In this document: one piece after another, positions 36,474-44,162 of the stretch
Layout: each line of letters begins with the position of its first letter
How positions within the stretch are numbered: the first letter of the stretch is position 1
Source: W1P20-047 sp051878795
GTDB taxonomy: Bacteria > Actinomycetota > Coriobacteriia > Coriobacteriales > Eggerthellaceae
Assembly: GCA_051878795.1 (NCBI GenBank)
Contig: JBJEKU010000095.1
Coordinates: 1-64,000, forward strand
Direction: 5' to 3'
Length of the DNA: 64,000 nucleotides
Made by a program: the position numbers and the translations under genes
Notes under the pieces: model-generated
Told to the model about the DNA's origin: nothing
The model's input: the letters and a program-made list of their open reading frames with translations, nothing else
The model's database searches: none

Positions 36474-37034
36474 TTAATTTTTCTTCAGCGCTGTACGAGC
36501 GTTGTCGAGCATAGTGTTCACACTTGCATCGATGCGCTGCCCATTGGCGCTCATGATGATACCGCCCAGGAGATTGGTGTCGATGCTCTCGTTGAGGACA
36601 ACATCGCAGCCTAGATCCCTGCCGGCCTTGTTCTTGATTACTTCTCGCAGGTGATCGTCAAGCGCAACACGGGTGACCACGTCGACCACGCACACGTTGA
36701 ACTTTTCCCTGATCTTGGCATCGTAGATGTCCGAGATACGGTTCAACCTGGAGAAATCGCCACGCTCTGCCATAACGGCGAGCACGCTCACCAAAGCGGG
36801 CTCGCAATCTGCGAATACTCGCTTGACGAGCTGTGCGCGCTGCTCCGGCGCAACACTGGAATCAGCCATAACTTCATTGAGCTGGGCATTTGCGCGTGCG
36901 TACCTGACGATGGTATCGATCTGGGTACGACCGTTCATGACTGCGTCAAGCCCACCCTCGCTGTTCAGGGCTTCCAGAAGCGTCGTTGCGTACAGCTCGG
37001 CTTCGGCTTTTGCGGTGTGACGGTTAGTTGGCAT
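36474..37034 (-). CDS. atpH: F1 ATP synthase delta subunit
   Basis: The peripheral-stalk linker between F1 and the b subunits, 186 residues. It has an N-terminal helical domain (about 1-110) and the C-terminal signature region DVVLNESIDTNLLGGIIMSA (about 148-167), matching the OSCP/delta pattern. The start at 37034 overlaps the atpF stop by 11 nt. Confidence 0.94.
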   Translation of the reverse strand: MPTNRHTAKAEAELYATTLLEALNSEGGLDAVMNGRTQIDTIVRYARANAQLNEVMADSSVAPEQRAQLVKRVFADCEPALVSVLAVMAERGDFSRLNRISDIYDAKIREKFNVCVVDVVTRVALDDHLREVIKNKAGRDLGCDVVLNESIDTNLLGGIIMSANGQRIDASVNTMLDNARTALKKN

Positions 37035-37626
37035 TGAAACTACCCGCCTCGTTTACGTAGCGTTCGATGAGCTGACGATGCTCATCGTCGCTGAGGTCCG
37101 CACCGATAACCTTGGATGCAACAGCAATGGAGGTATCTGCCACAGAGCTCTGAAGTTCGGCGATAGCAGCCTTCTTCTCGGCTTCGATGGCGCCACGGGC
37201 CTTTTCGATCATGTCCGCCGCCTCAGCCTGTGCCTTAGCGGTGATGTCAGCCTTAACGGATTCACCGGTGGCGCGTGCGTCAGCGATGATCTGGGCAGAC
37301 TGAGCCTTCGCGTCAGCCAGCTGCTTGCGGTACTCGGCAAGCACACGCTCGCTTTCTACCTGGGCTTCCTCGGACTTCTTCAATGCCTCGGTAATCGTGG
37401 TCTCACGCTTGGTGATGATGTTGTCGATTACAGGCCAGCCGAGCTTCGCCAGAATGGCGAGAATGATAAGGAAGGCCACGAGCATGGGAATGAACTCGTT
37501 CATATCGGGGATGAGAACCGCGATGCCTTCCTTTTCAGAGGCGAATGCGAGGACGGGGAAAGCGCACTGAAGCGCAGCGAACGCTGCTGCAGCGGTGCCT
37601 ACCTTTACCAGCTTCGTCTTTTTCAC
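37024..37626 (-). CDS. atpF: Fo ATP synthase b subunit with N-terminal signal-like extension
   Basis: The peripheral-stalk dimer subunit, 200 residues. The membrane anchor is MLVAFLIILAILAKLGWPVI (about 46-65), followed by a long coiled-coil helix rich in A, E and K (about 70-180). Before the anchor there is an extra hydrophobic stretch, KKTKLVKVGTAAAAFAALQ, ending AFPVLAFAS, which looks like a cleavable signal peptide (basic start, hydrophobic core, A-x-A site near 29). Standard b subunits have a single N-terminal helix. The start is GTG at 37626 with AAGGTGGATAC upstream; no in-frame ATG fits better. Confidence 0.93.
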   Translation of the reverse strand: MKKTKLVKVGTAAAAFAALQCAFPVLAFASEKEGIAVLIPDMNEFIPMLVAFLIILAILAKLGWPVIDNIITKRETTITEALKKSEEAQVESERVLAEYRKQLADAKAQSAQIIADARATGESVKADITAKAQAEAADMIEKARGAIEAEKKAAIAELQSSVADTSIAVASKVIGADLSDDEHRQLIERYVNEAGSFNAN

Positions 37627-37673
37627 GTATCCACCTTCTTTCTTAGCTAAATGCAATTCAACACTAAGCTTTT

Positions 37674-37892
37674 TTAGAAGATGAAGGTAAGAACGAAGCC
37701 GATCAGGGCGAGTGCTTCTGCGAGTGCGCCGAAGATCAGGGCGTTGGTGAACAGCTTGCCAGCGAGTTCGGGCTGACGTGCAGAGCCTACGCACAGACCA
37801 TAACCGCAAAGACCGAGACCGATGCCAGGGCCGATGGTGCCAAGGCCGTAGCCGACGACCTTCAATGCTGCGATGATGAAGGTGGTTTCCAT
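37674..37892 (-). CDS. atpE: Fo ATP synthase c subunit
   Basis: The proteolipid ring subunit, 72 residues, with two membrane helices joined by the polar loop SARQPEL (about 37-43). The ion-carrying carboxylate is Glu59 in GALAEALALIG. The Na+-coordination pattern (Gln in helix 1, Ser/Thr after the Glu) is absent: Leu26 and Ala60-Leu61 occupy those places, so the ring is predicted to carry protons. ATG 37892 is chosen over an upstream frame because AAAGGAGGAAAACGTT, the strongest SD of the operon, precedes it, fitting the need for many c copies. Confidence 0.96.
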   Translation of the reverse strand: METTFIIAALKVVGYGLGTIGPGIGLGLCGYGLCVGSARQPELAGKLFTNALIFGALAEALALIGFVLTFIF

Positions 37893-37986
37893 AACGTTTT
37901 CCTCCTTTTGTCGTTTTCGGGGCTTTCCCGAAAACAATTACCACTATGCCTAACCGGCGTATTCGTGCCGGATAAAGCCGAAACTA

Positions 37987-38007
37987 TGAGCGGGAGAATC
38001 TCCCGCT
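37987..38007 (-). other. intercistronic hairpin between atpB and atpE
   Basis: A stem of at least 8 bp (GAGCGGGA/TCCCGCTC) with a 5-nt loop lies in the 148-nt gap between atpB and atpE. No T tract follows, so it is more likely an RNA-stability or processing element than a terminator. The gap is the largest in the operon. Confidence 0.5.
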
Positions 38008-38040
38008 CGAAATCTTACCCAATTGAAAGGCTGGAGCCCT

Positions 38041-38850
38041 TTAGTGGGAAGAGGTTGCCAGGCCGACGTACACGGCCGACAGTATGGTGAAGACGTATGC
38101 CTGAAGGAATGCAACCAGGCATTCGAGCGCATACATGACCAGCAGGAAGAGCGCCCATGCGATGGAGGGCAGTGCGACGACGAAGCTTGCACCCGCCATT
38201 GCCACTTCCAGGATGAAGAACTGGGTCATGATTGCGAAGATACCCAGGATCATGTGGCCTGCGAACATGTTGCCGTAAAGTCGAACGGCCAGGGTAAGCA
38301 GGCGGATGACCAGGGAGAAGAATTCGAAGAACCAGATGATCGGAACCATGGGCTTGGGCAAGCCGGAAGGGGCGATGGACTTGATGTAGCCCAGGCCGCC
38401 CTTTGCCTTGATGCCGTATGCGTTGAAGTACACGAAGGAAATAAGAGCCAGTGCCCAAGTGACGCTGAGAGAACCAGTGGGGGTCTTAGCACCGGGAATC
38501 AGGCCGATGATGTTGCTGATCAGGATGAAGAAGAACAGAGTTGCCAGGAAGGGGATGTGCTTCTTCCAACCATGGCCGATAGCGCCTTCACCCATATTGC
38601 GGCACACTGCGTCATATCCCCAGTCGATCAGTCCCGCGAACTTGCCCTTGGGGACGACCTGCACCTTGCGTACGCCCACCAGGACCACTGCCAGCACGAC
38701 GATGCTGATGAGGATCATCCACGCGGTGTACTGGGTAAGGCCGATGCCGTTACCGAAGCTGACCACGAACGTCGAATTAAACGATTCGCTCAGCTCTTCG
38801 ATCGGGGCTGCGATATCCGCAAGCGGATTACCCGTAAGCTCAAAAGCCAT
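38041..38850 (-). CDS. atpB: Fo ATP synthase a subunit
   Basis: The proton-channel stator subunit, 269 residues, with about five to six membrane helices. The essential Arg lies in LTLAVRLYGNMFAGH (about 190-204), and PKPMVPIIWFFEFFSLVIR precedes it, as in the a-subunit signature. The start at 38850 has AAGGAGAGTAGC. It lies 15 nt after the small membrane gene at the head of the operon. Confidence 0.96.
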   Translation of the reverse strand: MAFELTGNPLADIAAPIEELSESFNSTFVVSFGNGIGLTQYTAWMILISIVVLAVVLVGVRKVQVVPKGKFAGLIDWGYDAVCRNMGEGAIGHGWKKHIPFLATLFFFILISNIIGLIPGAKTPTGSLSVTWALALISFVYFNAYGIKAKGGLGYIKSIAPSGLPKPMVPIIWFFEFFSLVIRLLTLAVRLYGNMFAGHMILGIFAIMTQFFILEVAMAGASFVVALPSIAWALFLLVMYALECLVAFLQAYVFTILSAVYVGLATSSH

Positions 38851-38865
38851 GCTACTCTCCTTTTT

Positions 38866-39150
38866 CTATTTCTGGCGCTGCTTGATAAGCAAGCCCATAA
38901 CAACCACGCCGATCGTGAATGCTATAAGTTCAGTGAGCGAGTATACCACTTGGTAATCTGCCGCAATGACCTTGCAAAGCACGATTCCCGCAAGCAGGAT
39001 GAGGAAGGAGACCGCAATCGTGAGTAGGAAGGGGCCGAGCACACCAGCCGACGCCGTCTCGTTGATCAGACGTACCCTCTTTACCGCTACCCAGAAGGGA
39101 ACGAGACTCAGCACGCTGACCAGAAGAGCTGCAATTACTGCGATTACCAT
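38866..39150 (-). CDS. small membrane protein at head of atp operon (AtpI/Fo assembly candidate)
   Basis: A 94-residue hydrophobic protein with three likely membrane helices (about 2-22, 38-60, 68-88) and a basic tail (LLIKQRQK). It is the first gene of the atp operon, the position of atpI, whose product assists c-ring assembly or ion supply. Sequence similarity to AtpI is too weak to call by eye, so the assignment rests on position and topology. The start at 39150 has GTGGAGT close upstream. Confidence 0.7.
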   Translation of the reverse strand: MVIAVIAALLVSVLSLVPFWVAVKRVRLINETASAGVLGPFLLTIAVSFLILLAGIVLCKVIAADYQVVYSLTELIAFTIGVVVMGLLIKQRQK

Positions 39151-39209
39151 ACTCCACTCTCATTTACCTAGCGTATTTCACGCGCATCTTCCTATAGCAA
39201 TACATTGTT

Positions 39210-39237
39210 ATAATATCCCAACCGTTTACGCTGTAAA
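39210..39237 (-). promoter_or_regulatory. promoter of the ATP synthase operon
   Basis: On the minus strand, -35 TTTACA (39237-39232) and -10 TATTAT (39215-39210) are separated by 16 nt, a near-consensus housekeeping promoter. The predicted start lies about 50 nt before the first gene of the operon. It is the best -35/-10 pair seen in the window. Confidence 0.78.
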
Positions 39238-39290
39238 GGATTGACTTATCATCAAGTCTGAACATACCCCGCCGGCTTGTCGTTTGCCGG

Positions 39291-39782
39291 CTATTCGCGG
39301 CTGAACATCCTCAAACGAACCCCCGACTCGTCGAGCAGTTCCATCGAAAGCTGGTCGGGATACGGATTCGAATAGACTATTTCCTCGACACCCGCATTGA
39401 TGAGCATCTTCGCGCAGACAACGCAGGGTTGGGTGTTCACGTACATCGTGGAACCGGAGATATCTATCCCGTAGCGGGCAGCCTGCACGATGGCGTTCTG
39501 CTCGGCGTGCAAACCACGGCATATCTCATGCCGCTGACCACTGGGAATTCCCAGCTGCTGCCTGAGGCACCCTGTTTCGCAGCAATGACGCAAACCCGAG
39601 GGGACCCCGTTGTAGCCCGTCGCGAGGATCCTCTTATCCTTCACGATTACTGCACCGACAGCCCTCCGCAAGCACGTCGTCCTTGTCGCAACCTGCTCAG
39701 CGAGGGTCATGAAATACTCATCCCAGCTCGGACGGTTTTCCGGAATGGGGATATTGGCTGTTTTCGGGGATTCGTCACCCAT
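39291..39782 (-). CDS. deoxycytidylate (dCMP) deaminase family protein
   Basis: A 163-residue zinc-dependent deaminase. The zinc site is LHAEQNAIV (His and catalytic Glu, about 98-106) and [10 protein letters not shown] (two Cys, about 126-135). The N-terminal [20 protein letters not shown] and the extra His/Cys segment RHCCETGC (about 73-80, a possible second metal site) match the dCMP deaminase/ComEB group. It would convert dCMP to dUMP for dTMP synthesis. ATG 39782 has AAAGGGCGAAGCG upstream, and family similarity begins there. A likely -10 (GATACAAT) lies just upstream after the glyA stop. Confidence 0.9.
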   Translation of the reverse strand: MGDESPKTANIPIPENRPSWDEYFMTLAEQVATRTTCLRRAVGAVIVKDKRILATGYNGVPSGLRHCCETGCLRQQLGIPSGQRHEICRGLHAEQNAIVQAARYGIDISGSTMYVNTQPCVVCAKMLINAGVEEIVYSNPYPDQLSMELLDESGVRLRMFSRE

Positions 39783-39805
39783 CGCTTCGCCCTTTCTATC
39801 GGAAA

Positions 39806-39831
39806 GCGCCCCGAGTCGAAGCCCGGGGCGC
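39806..39831 (-). terminator. possible terminator between glyA and dCMP deaminase
   Basis: An 8-bp perfect GC stem GCGCCCCG/CGGGGCGC with a 10-nt loop is followed on the minus strand by TTTCC. The short T tract makes it moderate. It overlaps the upstream region of the deaminase gene. Confidence 0.5.
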
Positions 39832-39864
39832 CACACGCATCGAATTGGTTTTTCGATTGTATCC

Positions 39865-41118
39865 CTAATAGGTGATCTGGGGATAGAGCGGATGTGCCTG
39901 GATGATGGCCTCCATGCGCTTGGCAACCTGCTCCAAACGGGCTTCATCGCCCGCATTGAAGACCGCCTCGGCAATGGCCAGGCCCACCTGGTAGAAATCA
40001 TCTTCGGTGAGGCCGCGGGTGGTAGCTGCCGCGGAACCTACGCGGATACCGCTGGTCACGAAGGGTGAAAGCGGTTCGTTGGGGATGGTGTTCTTGTTGA
40101 CGGTCAGGCCGACGGATTCCAGGATCTTTTCCGCATCCTTGCCGGTGATTCCCGCATTGGTGAGATCGACCAGGCACAGATGGTTGTCGGTGCCACCGGT
40201 AACCAGGCGAAGTCCGCCTTCGACCATGCCTTCGCCCATGCGAGCGCAGTTTGCGACGACGTTGTCGATGTAGGTCTTGTATTCGGGCTTCAGCGCCTCG
40301 CCGAGCGCCACCGCCTTGCCCGCGATGACATGCATGAGAGGACCGCCCTGGGATCCGGGGAAGACCGCGGAGTTGAGCTTCTTGGCCAAGGCCTCGTCAT
40401 TGGTGAGGATCAAGCCGCCGCGGGGTCCGCGCAGGGTCTTATGGGTGGTGGTGGTGACCACATCGGCATGGGGAACAGGGCTGGGATGGGCGCCGGTTGC
40501 AACAAGGCCGGCGATATGCGCCATATCGACCATCAGCAGGGCACCGACTTCGCGGGCGATATTGCCGATGCGCTCGAAGTCGATGATGCGCGGATATGCG
40601 GAAGCGCCGGCGACGATGAGCTTGGGGCGATGTTCTTTCGCCAAGCGCTCGAGTCCGTCGTAATCCAAGCGTTCTTCCTCATCCAAACCGTAAGCGACGA
40701 CATTGTAGAGCTTGCCCGAGAAATTCGCGGGGGATCCATGGGTAAGATGGCCGCCGTTGTCCAGGCTCATGCCCAGGATGGTATCGCCGGGCTGGATCAT
40801 CGCGGCGTACGCGGCGTAGTTCGCCTGCGCGCCGGAATGGGGCTGCACATTGGCGAAACCTGCACCGAACAGCTCCTTCGCACGATCGCGTGCAAGGTCT
40901 TCCACAAGGTCGACCTTCTCGCAGCCGCCATAATAGCGCTTTCCGGGATATCCTTCGGCGTACTTATTGGTAAGCACGCTTCCCACCGCTTCCATTACCG
41001 CGGGGGAGGTGAAATTCTCCGAAGCGATCAGCTCGATGCTGGTACGCTGGCGGTCGAGCTCCGCGCAAAGGGCCGCGGCTACCGCCGGATCGGACTGGGA
41101 TACATAATTCAGGGGCAT
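39865..41118 (-). CDS. glyA: serine hydroxymethyltransferase
   Basis: A PLP enzyme that interconverts serine and glycine with transfer of a one-carbon unit to tetrahydrofolate. The 417-residue protein has the active-site Lys in [14 protein letters not shown] (about 220-233), [11 protein letters not shown] at the N-terminus, and [15 protein letters not shown] (about 51-65). Length and motifs are typical. The start at 41118 has AAGGAGGATGCC. It provides methylene-THF, which thymidylate synthesis needs along with dUMP from the neighbouring dCMP deaminase. Confidence 0.97.
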   Translation of the reverse strand: MPLNYVSQSDPAVAAALCAELDRQRTSIELIASENFTSPAVMEAVGSVLTNKYAEGYPGKRYYGGCEKVDLVEDLARDRAKELFGAGFANVQPHSGAQANYAAYAAMIQPGDTILGMSLDNGGHLTHGSPANFSGKLYNVVAYGLDEEERLDYDGLERLAKEHRPKLIVAGASAYPRIIDFERIGNIAREVGALLMVDMAHIAGLVATGAHPSPVPHADVVTTTTHKTLRGPRGGLILTNDEALAKKLNSAVFPGSQGGPLMHVIAGKAVALGEALKPEYKTYIDNVVANCARMGEGMVEGGLRLVTGGTDNHLCLVDLTNAGITGKDAEKILESVGLTVNKNTIPNEPLSPFVTSGIRVGSAAATTRGLTEDDFYQVGLAIAEAVFNAGDEARLEQVAKRMEAIIQAHPLYPQITY

Positions 41119-41182
41119 GGCATCCTCCTTGGCCAGATGACATTCGTTGCTTCGATTCTAGCGCCCGAAAATAACGTAAGGG

Positions 41183-41617
41183 TTAATCGAGCTCCATAAT
41201 CTTGCAAACCCTCCCCGCATGTCGGCCACCGCCGAATTCGGTGGCCAAAAACGCATCGAGGATCCTCTTGTTCTCTTCGAGTCCGACGAACCTTCCCGAC
41301 AACGTGATGACGTTGCAGTCATTGTGCTCACGGCACAGTTGGGCGAACTGGGGATTGATGATATTCGCAGCACGGATGCCCGCAACCTTATCGGCGGCAA
41401 GGGCCATCCCGATGCCGGTTCCGCAAACCAGGACACCGCGTTGGGAATCACCCTGGGCAACATCCTTCGCTACGGGAACTGCATGGTCGGGATAATCTAC
41501 GCGCTCTTCGCTGTAGCAACCGCGGTCGACCACTTCGTGGCCGAGCCCTTCCAGGTAGGCCTTGAGCAATTCCTTCTGCTCGAATCCCGCGTGGTCGCTT
41601 CCGATTGAGATCTTCAT
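41183..41617 (-). CDS. rpiB: ribose-5-phosphate isomerase B
   Basis: Interconverts ribulose 5-phosphate and ribose 5-phosphate. The 144-residue protein starts MKISIGSDHAGFEQKE (phosphate and substrate loop) and has VCGTGIGMALAADK (about 64-77, with the catalytic Cys region) and REHNDCNVITLSGRF. The length matches RpiB. ATG 41617 is selected because similarity starts there and AAAGGGTACC lies upstream. It lies between glpK (35 nt upstream) and glyA (64 nt downstream), probably co-transcribed. Confidence 0.95.
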   Translation of the reverse strand: MKISIGSDHAGFEQKELLKAYLEGLGHEVVDRGCYSEERVDYPDHAVPVAKDVAQGDSQRGVLVCGTGIGMALAADKVAGIRAANIINPQFAQLCREHNDCNVITLSGRFVGLEENKRILDAFLATEFGGGRHAGRVCKIMELD

Positions 41618-41652
41618 TTCAGGTACCCTTTCCCTTAGAATCCGCATGTCCT

Positions 41653-43194
41653 TCAGTAAGTGCTCCGGGTGCGTTCGATGCAGCGGGACCATTTCATCAC
41701 CGCCGCATCCCTGGTGCACGCATCCATTCCGGGCGTGAATTCGCGCTCGATCGAACGCCGCGCGCATATCTCACCCATATCTTGCCAGAAACCCGTCTGC
41801 AAACCGGCAAGATATGCCGCACCCAAGGCAGTGGTTTCGGTGGAGACGGGCCTTTGCAGCCTGGTGCGCAGGATGTCGCTTTGGAACTGCATGAGGAAGT
41901 TATTGCGGCTTGCGCCCCCATCCACGGCGAGCAGCTCCAAACAGCAGCCGGCATCGTCTTCCATCCCCCTGATCAGGTCGTTCACCTGGAAGGCGAGAGA
42001 TTCCAGCGCCGCCCTGACGATATGCTCCTTGCGGGCACCGCGCGTAAGGCCGTAAATAGCCCCGCGCGCTTCGGCATCCCAATAGGGGGCGCCCAGGCCC
42101 GTGAAAGCCGGGACGATGACCACACCCGCAGAATCGGGCACGCTCAAGGCCATCCGCTCGCTTTCCTCGACCGATTCGATCAGGCCCAATTCGTCGCGCA
42201 GCCACTGGATGAGGGCACCTGCCATGAACACGCTTCCCTCGAGGGCGTACTCGAGGCCCTGGGCACCCGGCGCGCTCGCGGCGATGGTGGTGATCAGGTT
42301 GTTACGGGAGGAAACCTCCGTATTGCCCGTGTGCATAAGCAGGAAGCAACCCGTCCCGTAGGTGTTCTTCGCCCTGCCCGCGCTGGTGCAGCACTGGCCG
42401 AACAGAGCCGCCTGCTGGTCGCCTGCCACACCGCAGATACGGATACCCTGCGGTATGCAGGGAAGATTCCGTCCGCGGCCGGTGAGCCCGCGTCGCGCCG
42501 CCGGCGCCTGAGACGCCGTCACCCCGTAGCAATCGGACGATCGGCGCACCTCGGGCAGGATATGCATGGGGATGCCGAACATCCTGCAGAGCCTCTCGTC
42601 CCAACAGCCTTTATGGATATCGAAGAGCATGGTCCGGCTGGCGTTGGTGTAATCCGTCGCATGCACCTTCCCACCTGTCAGGTTCCATATCAGCCAGGTA
42701 TCGACGGTACCGAACAGCAGATCGCCCATCTGCGCGGCCTCGCGCGCACCGGGCACATTGTCCAAGATCCATTTCACCTTGCTCGCAGAGAAATACGCAT
42801 CGGGAACGAGCCCTGTCGTCGCCGTGATATAGTCCGATGCCCCCTGCTCGGCACAAACCGCATCCACGATATCGGCCGTGCGCCTGCACTGCCACACGAT
42901 CGCGTTGCACACCGGATCGCCCGTGCGCCTATCCCAGAGCATGGTGGTCTCCCTCTGGTTGGTGATACCGATGCATTCGATGTCGCCAGGGACCAGATCC
43001 TCCCCTTCCATCAGGTCGTTCAACACCCCGATCTGGGTTTCCAGGATGTCGAAAGGATCGTGCTCGACCCAACCGGGTTGGGGGAAATGCTGCGCAAAGG
43101 GCTTCTGGGCAACCCCCCGCACCACCGAATCGTGGTCGACCAGCAGTGCGCGCGACGACGTGGTTCCCTGGTCGAGGGCGATAATATAGCTCAT
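41653..43194 (-). CDS. glpK: glycerol kinase
   Basis: Phosphorylates glycerol to sn-glycerol 3-phosphate. The 513-residue FGGY-family protein has the phosphate loop ALDQGTTSSRALL (about 6-18), GITNQRETTMLWDRRTG (about 77-93), and the FGGY signatures YGTGCFLLM and GLGAPYWDAEARG. The start at 43194 overlaps the lipase stop as ATGA, with AAAGGCGGTCCG upstream. The pairing with a monoacylglycerol lipase-like gene suggests use of glycerol released from lipids. The sequence shows some unusual substitutions (ARRGLTGRGRN loop), but the catalytic parts look intact. Confidence 0.96.
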   Translation of the reverse strand: MSYIIALDQGTTSSRALLVDHDSVVRGVAQKPFAQHFPQPGWVEHDPFDILETQIGVLNDLMEGEDLVPGDIECIGITNQRETTMLWDRRTGDPVCNAIVWQCRRTADIVDAVCAEQGASDYITATTGLVPDAYFSASKVKWILDNVPGAREAAQMGDLLFGTVDTWLIWNLTGGKVHATDYTNASRTMLFDIHKGCWDERLCRMFGIPMHILPEVRRSSDCYGVTASQAPAARRGLTGRGRNLPCIPQGIRICGVAGDQQAALFGQCCTSAGRAKNTYGTGCFLLMHTGNTEVSSRNNLITTIAASAPGAQGLEYALEGSVFMAGALIQWLRDELGLIESVEESERMALSVPDSAGVVIVPAFTGLGAPYWDAEARGAIYGLTRGARKEHIVRAALESLAFQVNDLIRGMEDDAGCCLELLAVDGGASRNNFLMQFQSDILRTRLQRPVSTETTALGAAYLAGLQTGFWQDMGEICARRSIEREFTPGMDACTRDAAVMKWSRCIERTRSTY

Positions 43195-44162
43195 CGGACC
43201 GCCTTTCCGCATACGGATTCGATAAATCGAAGCACGTCGAAATACACGGACATGCGATCGGGTTCGTTCAGGATCTCATGGCGCATTCCCTCGTAGATGA
43301 TAAGGGAGACATCGGCGCCCGATGCCTCGTCCATCATCTCCGCAGCGGCTGCGGGCCCCTTCCCGAAATCGCCAACAGGGTCCTTCGCACCGGCGATGAA
43401 CAGCACGGGCAGGCCGTCCGGGACGCGGGAAGCACAGGCCCTGCCAGCCGCCTCGGCGACCAGATCGGTCAGCGAGGCATACCCCCCTGCAGAGAACATC
43501 ACGCCGCATGCGGGATCGGCGATATAAGCATCGACCACGGACGGGTCGCAGGAAAGCCAATCGAAGGCGGTCCTGGGGTTTTCCACACCCTTGGCGAAAG
43601 ACCCCGTCACAAGTCTATCGAGCTTCGCGCTCTTGCAATCGAAGCCCTTTGCACGGCCAATGCCCCGTGCGATCGCGTTGGCGCATTTCGCCGCCAGAGG
43701 GGACTGCTGCCCCGTGCCGCACACGACGGCGCCGGCAAGCCCTTCCCCGAAACGCGCAAGGTAGACGCGCAAAAGGAAACTCCCCATGGAGTGCCCGAAC
43801 ATCACATACGGCAGGCCGGGGTATTCGAGGGATATCCTGCTTTTGAGCGTATGGACGTCGGAAAGCATGACCTGCGCACCGTGTTCGGGCAGGCAGCTTA
43901 TCCGGTCGGGTGAGGGAACGCTCCTGCCATGGCCGATATGGCTCGAGCCGCACACGATATAGCCCCTCATGGCAAGAAAGCGCGCGAAGTCGTCATAGCG
44001 CTCGATATGCTCTTCCATCCCATGGATAAGCTGGACCACGCCGAGTGCCCTGCCATCTGCGGGTTCCCACTTTACGGCGTGGATGGAATGCCCCTCCAAA
44101 CTAGAGGGGAAGAAGAATTCGCTTCGGCGGACAGAACCGCCTATGATCCGGGATCCGCCCAT
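43191..44162 (-). CDS. alpha/beta hydrolase, monoacylglycerol lipase-like
   Basis: A 323-residue serine hydrolase of the Hydrolase_4 (serine aminopeptidase S33) type. The nucleophile elbow is FGHSMGS (about 123-129), the acid is likely in GAKDPVG and the His in GMRHEIL near the C-terminus; LIHGMEEHIERY (about 47-58) matches the HG oxyanion and HxxRY pattern of monoglyceride lipases. No signal peptide is seen, so it is intracellular. Two ATGs in tandem (44165, 44162) overlap the stop of the upstream fusion gene; the second gives a better distance from AAGGAGG. It overlaps glpK by 4 nt. Confidence 0.88.
   Translation of the reverse strand: MGGSRIIGGSVRRSEFFFPSSLEGHSIHAVKWEPADGRALGVVQLIHGMEEHIERYDDFARFLAMRGYIVCGSSHIGHGRSVPSPDRISCLPEHGAQVMLSDVHTLKSRISLEYPGLPYVMFGHSMGSFLLRVYLARFGEGLAGAVVCGTGQQSPLAAKCANAIARGIGRAKGFDCKSAKLDRLVTGSFAKGVENPRTAFDWLSCDPSVVDAYIADPACGVMFSAGGYASLTDLVAEAAGRACASRVPDGLPVLFIAGAKDPVGDFGKGPAAAAEMMDEASGADVSLIIYEGMRHEILNEPDRMSVYFDVLRFIESVCGKAVR

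Noticed and set aside
39271..39291. GCCGGC inverted repeat at the end of the dCMP deaminase gene
   Set aside because: Only 6 bp, overlaps the stop codon, and has no T tract; too weak to call a terminator.
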